A DNA stretch of 64,000 nucleotides from Microbacterium sp. Leaf320 (GTDB taxonomy: Bacteria > Actinomycetota > Actinomycetes > Actinomycetales > Microbacteriaceae), in NCBI RefSeq assembly GCF_001423485.1, contig NZ_LMOD01000003.1:1-64000 (forward strand), read 5' to 3'. Every line of letters begins with the position of its first letter. Position 1 is the first letter of the stretch. The notes under the pieces are model-generated. The model made no database searches. It saw nothing but the letters and a program-made list of their open reading frames with translations, and had not been told where the DNA came from. Both the position numbers and the translations under genes were made by a program. Shown here piece after piece: positions 22,757 to 32,874 of the stretch.

Positions 22757-23409
22757 CGCGCGATCCTCCATCGGTTCTCGAGATATCGCTGCAGCCAGCT
22801 CAACAGCAGCACGAGGGCGACGAACACCACAGCGACCCAGAGCAGGACCTCCATGGGGTTGCCGGGTCGGTCGGCTGAGTCGTTGACCGTCGAGCGCAGA
22901 GCCGCGAGCTCGGCGACCGAGAACCCGGCAGCGACGGTGGTGTTCTTCAGCAGGGCGATGAACACGCTCATCATCGGTGGGACGACCGAGCGGAACGCCT
23001 GCGGGAGGATCACGAGACCCATCACCTGTCCGAAAGGCAGGCCGATCGCTCGTGCGGCCTCGGCCTGGCCGACCGGAACGGTGTTGATTCCCGCCCTCAG
23101 CACCTCCGCCACGTAGGTGGCGGTGTAGATGCCGATCGCGAGGATGCCGAGCACCAGGTTCGACAGCTCGGGGAGGCCCAGCTGCGGGTACCCGAAGATG
23201 AAGAAGAAGAACACGAGGGTGAGCGGGGTGTTGCGCACGGTGTTCACGTACACGGTGCCGACGCCCCGGGCGATCGGCACCGGCGACACGCGCATCGCTC
23301 CGACGATGAGACCGAGGATCAGTGCGATGACCCCGCCGGCGAAGAACACGAGCAGCGTGTTGCTGATCGCCTCTCCCCAGAGATCGAGGTTGCCGAAGAT
23401 GACGTCCAC
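22753..23409 (-). CDS. gluC: Glutamate-type amino-acid ABC transporter permease
   Basis: The 218-residue membrane permease begins MDVIFGNLDLWGEAISNTLLV and has the EAA loop LRAGINTVPVGQAEAARAIGLPFGQ. It forms the translocation pore with GluD. It follows the binding-protein gene after a 60-nt gap containing a hairpin, which may lower permease expression relative to the binding protein. Confidence 0.87.
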   Translation of the reverse strand: MDVIFGNLDLWGEAISNTLLVFFAGGVIALILGLIVGAMRVSPVPIARGVGTVYVNTVRNTPLTLVFFFFIFGYPQLGLPELSNLVLGILAIGIYTATYVAEVLRAGINTVPVGQAEAARAIGLPFGQVMGLVILPQAFRSVVPPMMSVFIALLKNTTVAAGFSVAELAALRSTVNDSADRPGNPMEVLLWVAVVFVALVLLLSWLQRYLENRWRIAR

Positions 23410-23435
23410 GCCACCCTCCCTTCTTCAGACTGTGT

Positions 23436-23461
23436 GGGCGGCCCCCCGAAGGAGGCCGCCC
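23436..23461 (-). other. Intercistronic hairpin between gluB and gluC
   Basis: GGGCGGCC pairs with GGCCGCCC across a 10-nt loop, 9 nt after the gluB stop on the gene-order side nearest gluC. Such stems commonly stabilise binding-protein mRNA or partly terminate transcription. The stem is directly visible; its role is inferred. Confidence 0.5.
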
Positions 23462-23469
23462 AGGTCAGA

Positions 23470-24378
23470 TCAGTACGCGTCGACCTCGGGCTGCTCGACC
23501 TCGATGCCGCTGGAACCGAGGTTCGCGTCGAAGATCGCCTGCCAGATGTCGCCACCGTCGGTGAAGAGCTCGTTGATGTGCGTGCGCAGTGCGTCGTCGC
23601 CCTTGGTGAGGCCGACGCCGTAGCGCTCCTCGGTGAAGAGGCCGCCGGTGACCTTCACGTCATCCGGGTACTGAGCCGCATATCCGATCAGGATCGCCTG
23701 GTCGGTGGTGACCGCGTCGACCTTGCCGTCGATCAGATCCTGGACGCAGGCGGAGTACAGGTCGTACTCCTGCGTCTTGATGTCGGGGAAGTTCGCCTTG
23801 ATGTTCTGGATCGGCGTCGATCCGGTCGCAGAGCAGACGGTCTTGCCGTTGAAGTCCTCGAGCGCCTCGGCGTCATCCGCATCCGCAGCGACCAGGAGCC
23901 CCTGTCCGGTGATGAAGTACGGGCCGGCGAAGTCGATGAGCTCTTTGCGCTTGTCGTTGATCGAGTAGGTGCCGACGTAGTAGTCGATGTCACCGTTGGT
24001 GATCGCCTGCTCGCGGTTCGCCGAGGCGATCGGCTTGAACTCGATCTTGTCCTCGTCGTAGCCGAGCGAGGCCGCGATCCAGCGGGCGATGTCGACGTCG
24101 AAGCCGGTGCGCTCCCCCGTCGTGACATCCAGGTAGCCGAGACCGGGCTGGTCTTCCTTGACGCCGACGATGACCTTGTCGCGCTCCTGGATGGCGTCGA
24201 ACGTCGGGCTGCCCTCGAGCTGGACGTCTTCGGCGACCTCGAACCAGGTGGAGTCCTCGCCTTCGTCGCTGCCGGTTCCGGCGCCGGGGCTGGACGGGCT
24301 GCCGCTGTTGCAGGCGGTCAGCGCGAACAGTGCCACCGTCGCGATCCCGATTCCTGCCAGTGTGCGTGTGCGTCGCAT
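23470..24378 (-). CDS. gluB: Glutamate-type ABC transporter substrate-binding lipoprotein
   Basis: The 302-residue product has a signal peptide with a lipobox ending at Cys23 (ALTAC), an acidic linker, and a type II periplasmic-binding fold: VIVGVKEDQPGLGYLDVTTG, GFDVDIARWIAASLG, ANREQAITNGDIDYYVGTYS and VDAVTTDQAILIGYA. It would be anchored outside the membrane and deliver the amino acid to GluC-GluD. The ATG at 24378 has AAGGAG 7 nt upstream; the frame is open further upstream but overlaps gluA. Confidence 0.92.
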   Translation of the reverse strand: MRRTRTLAGIGIATVALFALTACNSGSPSSPGAGTGSDEGEDSTWFEVAEDVQLEGSPTFDAIQERDKVIVGVKEDQPGLGYLDVTTGERTGFDVDIARWIAASLGYDEDKIEFKPIASANREQAITNGDIDYYVGTYSINDKRKELIDFAGPYFITGQGLLVAADADDAEALEDFNGKTVCSATGSTPIQNIKANFPDIKTQEYDLYSACVQDLIDGKVDAVTTDQAILIGYAAQYPDDVKVTGGLFTEERYGVGLTKGDDALRTHINELFTDGGDIWQAIFDANLGSSGIEVEQPEVDAY

Positions 24379-24424
24379 GTGCGTCTCCTTCGTGTGCTGT
24401 GTGTGCAAAGGTCTGTGAAGCTCG

Positions 24425-25174
24425 TCAGTGCGTGAGGAGCTTGGAGAGGAAGTCCTTGGCGCGATCGCTCTTCGGGTTCGTGAAGAACTCCTCGGGAGTC
24501 GCCTCCTCCACGATGCGCCCGTCGGCCATGAAGACCACGCGGTTGGCGGCCTTGCGGGCGAAGCCCATCTCATGGGTGACGACGATCATGGTCATGCCGT
24601 CGTGGGCGAGCTCGACCATGACGTCGAGGACCTCGTTGATCATCTCGGGGTCGAGCGCGCTCGTCGGCTCGTCGAAGAGCATGACCTTGGGCTGCATCGC
24701 GAGAGCACGTGCGATCGCGACGCGCTGCTGCTGTCCGCCCGAGAGCTGCGCGGGGAGCTTCGATGCCTGCTGGGCGACCCCGACGCGCTCGAGGAGCGTC
24801 ATGGCCTCCTTGTCGGCGTCGGCCTTCTTCATGCCTCTCACCTTGATAGGGCCGAGGGTGACGTTCTCGAGGATCGTCAGGTGCGCGAAGAGGTTGAACG
24901 ACTGGAACACCATGCCGACGTCGGCGCGCAGGTTCGCGAGTCCCTTGCCCTCGGCGGGAAGCGCCTTGCCGTCGATGCTGATCGTGCCGCTCGTGATCGT
25001 CTCGAGCCGGTTGATCGTTCGACACAGCGTCGACTTCCCCGAGCCGGAGGGGCCGATCACGACGACGACCTCACCGGCGTTCACCGTGAGATCGATATCC
25101 GTGAGCGCCTGGAAGTCGCCATAGTGCTTCTGGACGTTGTCGACCACGACGAGAGGCTTACCAGAGGTCATCAT
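24425..25174 (-). CDS. gluA: Glutamate-type ABC transporter ATPase
   Basis: The 249-residue polar amino-acid ATPase has Walker [11 protein letters not shown]-loop [13 protein letters not shown], signature [15 protein letters not shown], Walker [15 protein letters not shown] and the switch His in [10 protein letters not shown]. Two Met codons compete for start (25174 and 25171), with GGAG a few nt upstream. It is the first gene of gluA-B-C-D. Confidence 0.93.
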   Translation of the reverse strand: MMTSGKPLVVVDNVQKHYGDFQALTDIDLTVNAGEVVVVIGPSGSGKSTLCRTINRLETITSGTISIDGKALPAEGKGLANLRADVGMVFQSFNLFAHLTILENVTLGPIKVRGMKKADADKEAMTLLERVGVAQQASKLPAQLSGGQQQRVAIARALAMQPKVMLFDEPTSALDPEMINEVLDVMVELAHDGMTMIVVTHEMGFARKAANRVVFMADGRIVEEATPEEFFTNPKSDRAKDFLSKLLTH

Positions 25175-25278
25175 TTCTCCAAACTAGCCAGGTCGGTCAC
25201 GTGGCTCCATACAGTCGCGTCGACATTTACACGTTCGTAACCACGACAAGGGCGCGATCGCTCGGAATCATCGGAGTG

Positions 25279-25308
25279 CCCCACGGCCCGCCCCCGCGAG
25301 CCGTGGGG
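25279..25308. other. Hairpin in the gap between the TAXI gene and gluA
   Basis: A 9-bp perfect stem (CCCCACGGC with GCCGTGGGG) lies in the 353-nt non-coding stretch 25175-25527. It may terminate the TAXI/two-component operon. The remainder should contain the gluA promoter, but no clear -35/-10 pair was found, and no gene is visible there. Confidence 0.45.
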
Positions 25309-25527
25309 GCGTCCCTGCCGCTGCGTTCCTCCCCCAGGCGGGACGAAGCGGCAAGCCTCCGATCGGATCCGATCACGAGACGACCCGAGGGATGGACAAA
25401 GCCCGCGCCTGCATGAGTGGCGTGGGCTCTGTGACATCTGAATTCTCCGTCGAATCGATCGCGATCGACCCCCAGATTGGCAGAGCCCCGCGTGCGCGAG
25501 CGGACTTCTTGAGGATTTCTTGAGGGC

Positions 25528-26508
25528 TCAGTCCCGCTGGCCCCGGTAGTACTCGACCGCTCCGGGGTGCAGCTCGACCGGCCCCGTGAAGATGGCCTGC
25601 CTACGGTCGAGGAGAGCGGCCGCGGGGACGCCCTGCGCGATCCGGGTTCGGGCGCCGAACAGGCCCGTGAGGACGTCGTGGACGACGGCATCCGGGGTGC
25701 CCGTTGCCGTGACGAGGTAGTTCGGAACCGCCATCGTGGGCTGCGATTCGTCGAGTCCGTAGAGGCCGACGGGGAAGTCCGACGGCCGATAGGCGTCTGA
25801 GTAGCGTGCATTGATCGTGTTCACCCAGGTCTGATCGATCGGGAGCAGACGCACGGGGGTCGTCAGTGCGAGTTCCGCGATACCCGGCGTGGGGATGCCG
25901 CCGACCCAGAAGAAGCCGTCGATCTCGGAGCGTTCCAGCGCGCCGATGGAGTCGCGAAGGCCGAGTTGCGGGTCACCGATCGACGTGATGTCGACGGTGG
26001 CCGCATCCAGCGCCCGAGCAGCGATGACATGGACCCCGGAGTTCTCCGCGCCGAGCGACACCGTCCTCCCCGTGAGGTCGCCGATCTCGTCGATGTCCGA
26101 ATCCGCGCGGACGACCACATGGAGGTACTCGTCGTAGAGCCGGGCGACGGCCCGCACCGGCAGGGGATCGTCGAAGGCTCCCGCACCTGCGACCGCGTCC
26201 GCAGCCGCATCGCCCTGGGCGAAGCCGAGAAGCGCGTCTCCCGCGCTCACCCGCAAGAGGTTGTCGACCGAGCCCGCCGACTCCTCCGCGACCATGTCGA
26301 CGTCGAGCGACGCTGAGAGCTCGTCTGCGAGCGCGGAACCGTACGCGAAATAGACCCCGTCGGATCCTCCGCTCGCGATCTCGTACCTCGAGTCGTCCCA
26401 TTCGCTCGCTCGAGTACTGCACGCGCTCGACGCCCCGACGACGACCAGCACGGCGATCGCCGCGGAGATCCGCGTCCAGGTCCGGCGAGCGCTGCCCCGC
26501 CCACTCAT
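25528..26508 (-). CDS. TAXI-family solute-binding lipoprotein
   Basis: The 326-residue product has a signal peptide with a lipobox ending at Cys30 (GASSAC), then a TAXI-type TRAP receptor body: YEIASGGSDGVYFAYGSALADEL, AEESAGSVDNLLRVSAGDALLGFAQGDAA, LGAENSGVHVIAARAL, and DGFFWVGGIPTPGIAELA. TAXI proteins usually feed TRAP membrane subunits, but none are adjacent; instead it is coupled to a two-component system (ATGA overlap with the kinase stop). It may act as a ligand sensor presenting a small acid to the kinase. That role is inferred. Confidence 0.85.
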   Translation of the reverse strand: MSGRGSARRTWTRISAAIAVLVVVGASSACSTRASEWDDSRYEIASGGSDGVYFAYGSALADELSASLDVDMVAEESAGSVDNLLRVSAGDALLGFAQGDAAADAVAGAGAFDDPLPVRAVARLYDEYLHVVVRADSDIDEIGDLTGRTVSLGAENSGVHVIAARALDAATVDITSIGDPQLGLRDSIGALERSEIDGFFWVGGIPTPGIAELALTTPVRLLPIDQTWVNTINARYSDAYRPSDFPVGLYGLDESQPTMAVPNYLVTATGTPDAVVHDVLTGLFGARTRIAQGVPAAALLDRRQAIFTGPVELHPGAVEYYRGQRD

Positions 26509-27881
26509 CGGGCAGCTCCGTCCGGGAGCAGCAGCGTGACCAGCAGGCCGCCGCCCTCGGGCGACTCGACCCGGAGCTCGCCGCCGATCGACCCGAGCAG
26601 GTCGGTGGCGATCGCGAGCCCCAGTCCCGATCCCGATGTCTCGCCGCTGTCGTCGCTGCGCCAGAATCGGTCGGCTGCGTTCGTCGCCTGCTCGGGGGTG
26701 AGGCCCGGTCCGTGATCGCGGACGGTCAGGCGACACACATCGCCGTCACGTCCCGCACCGATCTCGACGACCGCACCCGAGGGCGAGAATTTGACCGCGT
26801 TGTCGATGACCGCGTCGAGTGCGCTCTCGACGATCGTGCGATCTGTCACGCTCAGCACAGGGTCGCTCCCGACCGCGTGCGTGCGGATCCTCCGCTGGGA
26901 TGCCACCTCGCTCCACGCATCGGCCCGTCTGGTCGCGAGAGTCGTGAGGTCGACGGCGGAGATCGTGGTGTCCGCACGTCCTCCTCGAGCAAGGGCGAGC
27001 AGAGTCTCGAGGATCCGCGCCATCCGCCTCCCCTCCTCCCTCGTCTCCTCGACGTCGTCGTCCCACTCACGGTCGAGGCCCGTCGAGAGGTGCTCGACGC
27101 GCAGCAGCAGCGCGTTGAGCGGATTGCGCAGCTCGTGCGAGGCGTTGAGCGCGAACTCCTGCTGTCGCGTCATCACTCTCTCGATCTCATCCGCCATGCC
27201 GTTGAACACTCGGGTCATCCGGCGCAGCTCCGGAGGGCCCGTGTCCTCCGCGACCCGAGCGTCCATCTCTCCGCGTTCGATCGCGATCATGGCCTCGTCC
27301 AGGCGACGCACGGGAGACAGCACCCATCGCGCGAGCTGGAAGACGAGAAGCACTCCGAGCCCGATCGACACGATCGACACGAGCGCCAGCACGAAGACCT
27401 GCTGCACGATCTCGGTGCGCGGCGCCTCGACATCGGCCGACACCATGACCGCTCCTATGACGTCGCCGTCGTCGAAGACCGGCTCGACTATCGAGGAGTC
27501 CGCAGTGCCCCAGGGGAAGACAGGTTCAGGAGCCTCTGCTCGACGTCCGGAGAGGGCGAGCCGGACCCTGGCCGCTTGGTCCTCGGCGATCACCTCGGCG
27601 TCGCTGTTCCCCGACGCCCAGACACTTCCCGTCAGATCGAACACCATCACATCGATGCCGTAGACCTGTTCGAATCGCCTGACCTCGGCGTCGATCACGG
27701 TGGCGCTCCCCGAGCGCAGCGCCTGCCGCGCGCTGGTCACGAAGTACCCGACATCCCCGAGCTGCTCGGTGTAGAACGCCTGCTGGATGCTGCGGGTGGC
27801 ACTCCAGGCCGCCGCTCCGCCGAGCGAGAGCAGGATCGCCACCAGAGGAACGAGGAACACCACGATGAGACGCCTGCGCAT
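26505..27881 (-). CDS. Sensor histidine kinase
   Basis: The 458-residue kinase has an N-terminal membrane helix (about 5-25), an extracytoplasmic sensor region, a second helix (about 165-190), a HAMP linker, and the H-box ASHELRNPLNALLLRVEHL with phosphoacceptor His near 247. The N box (AVIDNAVKFSP), G1 (VRDHGPGLT) and G2 (SGSGLGLAIA) follow. It is coded between the response regulator and the TAXI lipoprotein, suggesting a three-component sensing unit. Its start is 6 nt after the regulator's stop. Confidence 0.92.
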   Translation of the reverse strand: MRRRLIVVFLVPLVAILLSLGGAAAWSATRSIQQAFYTEQLGDVGYFVTSARQALRSGSATVIDAEVRRFEQVYGIDVMVFDLTGSVWASGNSDAEVIAEDQAARVRLALSGRRAEAPEPVFPWGTADSSIVEPVFDDGDVIGAVMVSADVEAPRTEIVQQVFVLALVSIVSIGLGVLLVFQLARWVLSPVRRLDEAMIAIERGEMDARVAEDTGPPELRRMTRVFNGMADEIERVMTRQQEFALNASHELRNPLNALLLRVEHLSTGLDREWDDDVEETREEGRRMARILETLLALARGGRADTTISAVDLTTLATRRADAWSEVASQRRIRTHAVGSDPVLSVTDRTIVESALDAVIDNAVKFSPSGAVVEIGAGRDGDVCRLTVRDHGPGLTPEQATNAADRFWRSDDSGETSGSGLGLAIATDLLGSIGGELRVESPEGGGLLVTLLLPDGAAR

Positions 27882-27887
27882 CGGACG

Positions 27888-28556
27888 CTACCCCACCAGC
27901 CGGTAGCCGACGCCACGCACGGTCTCGATCAGGCTGACCTGGCCGACCTTGCGCCGGATCGCGCCGACATGAACCTCCAGCGAATGTCCGAAGCCTCGCC
28001 AGTCGGTGTTCCACACCTCGCGGATCAGGCGCTCCTTCGGCACTGCGACGCCCGGATATCTGGCCAGGACCGCGACGATGTCGAACTCCTTCCGGGTGAG
28101 CTCGATCGGCACTCGGTCGATGAGGACCTGGCGGGCGATGAGGTCGATCTCGACATCTCCGTCCTGGAGTCGCACGTGAGCCTCCGACTCCGGGCGCACC
28201 GGCCTCGAACGGCGGGTGACCGCCTCGATGCGGGCGAGGAGCTCGTGAACGTCGTAGGGCTTGACGACGAAGTCATCGGCACCGGCCCGCAGACCTCTGA
28301 TCCGCTCCGCGACCTGATTGCGTGCGGTCACGATGACGATCGGGACCTCCGAGCGACCCCGGATACGACGGCACAGATCGATGCCGTCGACGTCAGGCAG
28401 TCCCAGGTCGAGAAGGACGACCTCGGTATCGGCACCCAGCATCTCCAAGGCGGACGCGCCGTCGGCTGCCCTCGCCGTGGCATACCCCGATCGCGCGAGG
28501 AAGGCCTCGAGCGCAGCGGCGACGCGCTCGTCGTCCTCCACGATCAGAATCCGCAT
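27888..28556 (-). CDS. OmpR-type response regulator
   Basis: The 222-residue regulator has a receiver domain with acidic pocket EDD (7-9), phosphoacceptor Asp50 in LLDLGLPDVDG, and the conserved Lys in VVKPYD. The OmpR/PhoB winged-helix DNA-binding domain follows, with LTRKEFDIVAVLARYPG and SLEVHVGAIRRKVG. It is the first gene of the regulator-kinase-TAXI operon. Its target genes cannot be read from the sequence. Confidence 0.93.
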   Translation of the reverse strand: MRILIVEDDERVAAALEAFLARSGYATARAADGASALEMLGADTEVVLLDLGLPDVDGIDLCRRIRGRSEVPIVIVTARNQVAERIRGLRAGADDFVVKPYDVHELLARIEAVTRRSRPVRPESEAHVRLQDGDVEIDLIARQVLIDRVPIELTRKEFDIVAVLARYPGVAVPKERLIREVWNTDWRGFGHSLEVHVGAIRRKVGQVSLIETVRGVGYRLVG

Positions 28557-28630
28557 CGATTCCGGGTCCCCTTCTCCGCTCGAGCAGGCACAAACCTATC
28601 AGTCGCGCGGGCTCACCTCGGATGCGGCGA

Positions 28631-29449
28631 TCAGGAGAGGGATTCCGCCCGCTGGGCGAAGGCGCTCTCATAGAGGCACACGCTCGCCGCCGTCGCGAGG
28701 TTCAGCGACTCGGCGCGGCCGAAGATGGGGAGCTTGAGCACCTGATCGGCCTGAGCCAGCGCCTCGTCCTCAAGACCCCGTGCCTCGTTGCCGAACAGCC
28801 ACGCGGTCGGCTCCGCCAGGACACCGTCTGCACGCGCCCGCAGCAGATCATCGCCCTTCACATCAGCAGCCAGCACCCGCAGTCCGGCGGCGTGCGCCTT
28901 CTTCACGACGTCGTCGAGCTCGGCGCCCACAGACACCGGCAGGTGGAACAGCGAGCCGGTGGTGGCCCTGACGACCTTGGGGTTGTATGGATCGACGGTC
29001 CGGCCGGTGAGGATCACGGCATCGGCGCCCGCCGCATCGGCGGCCCTGATGATCGTGCCGAGGTTGCCCGGGTCACGGATCTCCTCGCAGATCGCGACGA
29101 GACGAGGAGATGACGCGAAGACGTCGCGCACCGAGGTCGGGGTCTGCCGGACGACCGCGACGAGTCCCTGTGGCGTCACCGTGTCGGCCATCGCATTCAG
29201 CACGTATTCCGTGACGTACTCGACCTCGACGTCGGCGTCGGCCGCCTTCGACCGGATGTCGGGATGCTTCTCCCACCCGGTCGGGGTCGCGAAGAGCTCG
29301 ACGATGGCCTCGGGGCTGTAGGTCAGCGCCTCACGGACGGCCTGCGGACCTTCGAGGAGGTACAGACCCGTCTCACTGCGCGCGCTGCGCTTGGTCAGCT
29401 TCGCGACGGCTCGGACTCGGGGCGAACGGGGGTTCTCCAGCACGTTCAC
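28631..29449 (-). CDS. TrmH/SpoU family RNA 2'-O-methyltransferase
   Basis: The 272-residue SPOUT enzyme has an N-terminal substrate-binding domain ([12 protein letters not shown]) and the knotted catalytic domain with motif 1 [22 protein letters not shown], motif 2 [10 protein letters not shown] and motif 3 [22 protein letters not shown], which forms the SAM-binding trefoil knot. The target (23S rRNA or tRNA) is not determined. TrmH-like genes next to infC-rpmI-rplT and pheST are common in Actinobacteria (family knowledge). In this window pheST lies about 7 kb away. Confidence 0.92.
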   Translation of the reverse strand: MNVLENPRSPRVRAVAKLTKRSARSETGLYLLEGPQAVREALTYSPEAIVELFATPTGWEKHPDIRSKAADADVEVEYVTEYVLNAMADTVTPQGLVAVVRQTPTSVRDVFASSPRLVAICEEIRDPGNLGTIIRAADAAGADAVILTGRTVDPYNPKVVRATTGSLFHLPVSVGAELDDVVKKAHAAGLRVLAADVKGDDLLRARADGVLAEPTAWLFGNEARGLEDEALAQADQVLKLPIFGRAESLNLATAASVCLYESAFAQRAESLS

Positions 29450-29496
29450 AGTCTAGAGAACCGCAGGCACCTCGCTGCGCACACACCGGGGAAACA

Positions 29497-29532
29497 ACAG
29501 AGGACGCCTTCCCGAAGGAGAGCGTCCTCTGT
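29497..29532 (-). terminator. Terminator of infC-rpmI-rplT
   Basis: The arms ACAGAGGACGC and GCGTCCTCTGT pair perfectly around a 14-nt loop, 13 nt after the rplT stop. On the minus strand, TTGTTTCCCC follows, giving a short U-rich tail. Confidence 0.85.
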
Positions 29533-29545
29533 GGTGAAGAGCTGC

Positions 29546-29932
29546 TTACGCGGCCGACTTCGGAGCGTTGACGTCAGAGGGCAGAGCCTTCTTGGCCGTC
29601 TCGACCAGCGTCGTGAAGGTCGCTGCGTCGTTGACCGCGAGGTCGGCGAGCATGCGACGGTCGACGGTGACACCCGCGAGACCGAGGCCCTGGATGAAGC
29701 GGTTGTACGTGATGCCGTTCTGGCGTGCAGCAGCGTTGATGCGCTGGATCCACAGGCGACGGAAGTCACCCTTGCGCTTGCGACGGTCACGGTACGAGTA
29801 GACCAGCGAGTGGATGACCTGCTCTTTGGCCTTGCGGTACAGGCGCGAACGCTGACCGCGGTAACCCTTTGCGCGCTCGAGGATGACCCGGCGCTTCTTG
29901 TGGGCGTTTACCGCCCGCTTGACTCTTGCCAT
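29546..29932 (-). CDS. rplT: 50S ribosomal protein L20
   Basis: The 128-residue protein opens [20 protein letters not shown] and contains [23 protein letters not shown] and [24 protein letters not shown], all L20 signatures. It binds 23S rRNA early in assembly. It is the last gene of the IF-3/L35/L20 operon. Confidence 0.98.
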   Translation of the reverse strand: MARVKRAVNAHKKRRVILERAKGYRGQRSRLYRKAKEQVIHSLVYSYRDRRKRKGDFRRLWIQRINAAARQNGITYNRFIQGLGLAGVTVDRRMLADLAVNDAATFTTLVETAKKALPSDVNAPKSAA

Positions 29933-29964
29933 TTTCCTGTGTTCCTATTCGTGCGTTCGGGCGC

Positions 29965-30159
29965 TCAGCGACCGAGAAGCTTCTTCGCGACCTTGGTGTC
30001 AGCCTTCGACAGCACCTGGTCCTGGTTGAGGCGGCGGGTGCGACGGCTCGACTTGTGCTCGAGGTTGTGGCGCATTCCGGCCTGCTGCTTCTTCAGCTTG
30101 CCGCTGCCGGTGATCTTGAAGCGCTTCTTAGCACCCGAGTGGGTCTTCTGCTTCGGCAT
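29965..30159 (-). CDS. rpmI: 50S ribosomal protein L35
   Basis: The 64-residue basic protein ([20 protein letters not shown]) has the L35 signature. It lies between infC and rplT, 32 nt from rplT, in the conserved order. Confidence 0.98.
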   Translation of the reverse strand: MPKQKTHSGAKKRFKITGSGKLKKQQAGMRHNLEHKSSRRTRRLNQDQVLSKADTKVAKKLLGR

Positions 30160-30232
30160 CTTCTCTTCCTTCGTATGGCGCCTTCTCAGGCGACGGTGTC
30201 AACCCGCGGTGCGGGAGTCTTGGGGGCGGGAG

Positions 30233-30859
<627 letters not shown>

Positions 30860-30938
30860 GCGTAACTCCTTAGACGAGTGGATTCGGCCACCAGAACGCA
30901 GTCAGCATCCCGGGCGAAATCAGAATCGTCCCCCACCC

Positions 30939-30958
30939 GCCGGCATTCAGACGCCGGC
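30939..30958 (-). other. Hairpin in the infC leader
   Basis: Two GCCGGC half-sites around an 8-nt loop lie about 80 nt upstream of the infC start. A second small hairpin (CCGGAGC with GCTCCGG, 31064-31082) is further upstream. Both sit in the divergent region with the DUF1844 gene; regulatory meaning is uncertain. Confidence 0.35.
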
Positions 30959-31115
30959 TCTGCACCCTGCCTGCCGGATGCATCTGACGACGCGATCCGG
31001 TGGAGTGCAAGACCCGGTAGCCTGGAACGGCAAGCGCGGGTGGGAAGTGAATCCTCTTTCGTGCCGGAGCATTACGCTCCGGAGCCCGACAAAGTCTAAC
31101 AGAAGGCAAGGCGAA

Positions 31116-31514
31116 GTGACGAACCAGGCATCGGACGAGGCTGCACGTGAGCGCGAAGAGCGCTGGGCCCGACAGGAGGAGGCGGCTTCTTCCGCCACCC
31201 GAGACATCGCCGACGTGCCAGCAGTGGAGGTCATCACGACCGCCGCCGTGCATCTCATGAGCGCCGCGGCAGTGAAGCTCGGCCTCGCCGACGACCCGGA
31301 TGCCGCGGCGCAGCTCGACCTCGATGAGGCACGCAAGCTCATCAACGCCCTGGCCGGCCTCATCACCGCCGGCGCACCCGAGATCAGCGACATGCACGCC
31401 CGCTCGCTCCGCGACGGCCTGCGCTCTCTGCAGCTCGCGTTCCGCGAAGCCTCCACGATCCCCGATCCGATCGGCAAGGGACCCGGCGAGAAGTGGACGG
31501 GGCCGGTCAACTAA
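31116..31514 (+). CDS. DUF1844 domain protein
   Basis: The 132-residue acidic protein has the DUF1844 core: VITTAAVHLMSAAAVKLGL, DLDEARKLINALAGLI and DMHARSLRDGLRSLQLAF. The function is unknown; the gene is often found next to infC in Actinobacteria (family knowledge). The GTG at 31116 was chosen because the conserved protein begins there and AAGG lies just upstream. A much longer open frame from 30684 runs antisense through infC and is spurious. Confidence 0.88.
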   Translation: MTNQASDEAAREREERWARQEEAASSATRDIADVPAVEVITTAAVHLMSAAAVKLGLADDPDAAAQLDLDEARKLINALAGLITAGAPEISDMHARSLRDGLRSLQLAFREASTIPDPIGKGPGEKWTGPVN

Positions 31515-31617
31515 GCGGTCTTCCGTTCGGATCTGTTGGTCCGGGCTCCGGGTGGGTCTTCGCGTCGTACCGAGTATCGCCCGGTCGTCGCGCGAGCGGT
31601 CCGAGGCAGAACGAGTC

Positions 31618-32010
31618 TCAGGGATGCAGGACGACGGGCGGAGCCGTGGACGGGCCGCCGCAGGGGTCCGACGAATGCGTCCACGCGATGGCCTCCTGCG
31701 TCTCCGCGATCAGGGCGCCGGAGTCGTCGTAGACGCGCACCGTGATGTCGTCCGGGGCGGCGAAGCCGAAGTGGAAGGTCCCGGCGTCACCCTGCGCAGG
31801 CACGGACAGATCCGTCTCCAGAGTCGGTGTAACCCCGGGACCCGCCGAACATCCCGCATCCGAGCAGACCTGCAGGAAGACATCGGAGCCGTATGCGGAC
31901 GCGTCGATCTCGACGCCGTTCGACCACCCGATCGCAGGGCACGTGGTCGCGCATCCCGGCAACAGCAGCGCGACGACGAGTCCGATGACCGCCACTGCTG
32001 CCCTGTGCAT
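31618..32010 (-). CDS. Putative lipoprotein, unknown function
   Basis: The 130-residue product has a short signal peptide with lipobox LLLPGC (Cys20), then about 110 extracellular residues with four further Cys (TTCPAIGW, QVCSDAGCSAG, SSDPCGGPS) that could form two disulphides. Similar short lipoproteins with a beta-rich C-terminus occur in Microbacterium, but I recognise no named family. It is monocistronic and convergent with the DUF1844 gene. Confidence 0.7.
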   Translation of the reverse strand: MHRAAVAVIGLVVALLLPGCATTCPAIGWSNGVEIDASAYGSDVFLQVCSDAGCSAGPGVTPTLETDLSVPAQGDAGTFHFGFAAPDDITVRVYDDSGALIAETQEAIAWTHSSDPCGGPSTAPPVVLHP

Positions 32011-32049
32011 GCCGCCACCCTAGCGACGCGGATACCGCGGCCGCGAGGC

Positions 32050-32874
32050 TCAGGTGGAGCGACGGAGTTTCACGGTGAGCGAATCCGCGAGCACCGCGAT
32101 GCGGTCATCCGCCGCCCAGCGCTGAGCCAGCCGAGCGAGCACCGCGTCGAGAACCTCACGCTCGAGACCGTCGACGAGCTCGAGGACGACGATCAGCTCG
32201 GGTCCCCGCAGGCGCGCATCCGGATCCCCGGCGGCGACCGCCACGTCGATGACCGCGAGCTCATGCGCGACGCTCTCCTGCAGCGCACTGAAGACCTCGG
32301 GAGACAGGAAGCTCGGCTCCCACCGGTGCCCCTGCGCTATCGCCCATACAGCGGGGCGACGAAACACGAACTCGGTCTCGGAGGTCGGATCGAGCACGAT
32401 CAGATCGGTGTCCTCTGCGGAAGCCGACAGTGCCACGCGCGTGGCCTCGACCGGAATCGGCCGCGCGGTCGCATCCCAGCGCTGCATCGCCTGGACCGAG
32501 GAGAACACGGGCTGCACGCGGCGTCCGTCAGGAGCGGCCACAGTGACGATCGAGAGCTCCTGAGTCTTGTCGACCGCGAGCCCGCTGGGCGCCACCCCCT
32601 CTTCGCCCTTCTCGGCGATCAGCGGTATCAGCACTCGGGCGGCGCGAAACGCGTCGACCACCTCGGCCTGGGCGCCGGATCCTGCACGGAAGCGCAGGAG
32701 CGCGTCGAGGAGTCCGGGGTCGGCAGAGCCATCATCGCCCGCATGCGGGTTCGACTCGAAGCTGCGCCCCTCCCAGGGCACACCTGCGGAGTCGCCTCGG
32801 TTCCCCGCGGCGTGATCGTGCGCGCCATGGCCCTCGGGGCCGTGGCCGCAGGCGTCGTCAGTCCCCCGCGACAT
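32050..32874 (-). CDS. SseB family protein
   Basis: The 274-residue product has a His/Gly-rich N-terminus ([17 protein letters not shown]) and then an SseB-like domain: [51 protein letters not shown] and [18 protein letters not shown]. The role is unknown in Actinobacteria. It overlaps the hisA stop by 17 nt with the chosen ATG at 32874 (GAGG upstream). Further upstream frame is only a hisA shadow. Confidence 0.8.
   Translation of the reverse strand: MSRGTDDACGHGPEGHGAHDHAAGNRGDSAGVPWEGRSFESNPHAGDDGSADPGLLDALLRFRAGSGAQAEVVDAFRAARVLIPLIAEKGEEGVAPSGLAVDKTQELSIVTVAAPDGRRVQPVFSSVQAMQRWDATARPIPVEATRVALSASAEDTDLIVLDPTSETEFVFRRPAVWAIAQGHRWEPSFLSPEVFSALQESVAHELAVIDVAVAAGDPDARLRGPELIVVLELVDGLEREVLDAVLARLAQRWAADDRIAVLADSLTVKLRRST

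Noticed and set aside
25175..25527. A gene in the gap between gluA and the TAXI gene
   Set aside because: Open frames there lack start signals and protein-like composition; only hairpins were found.
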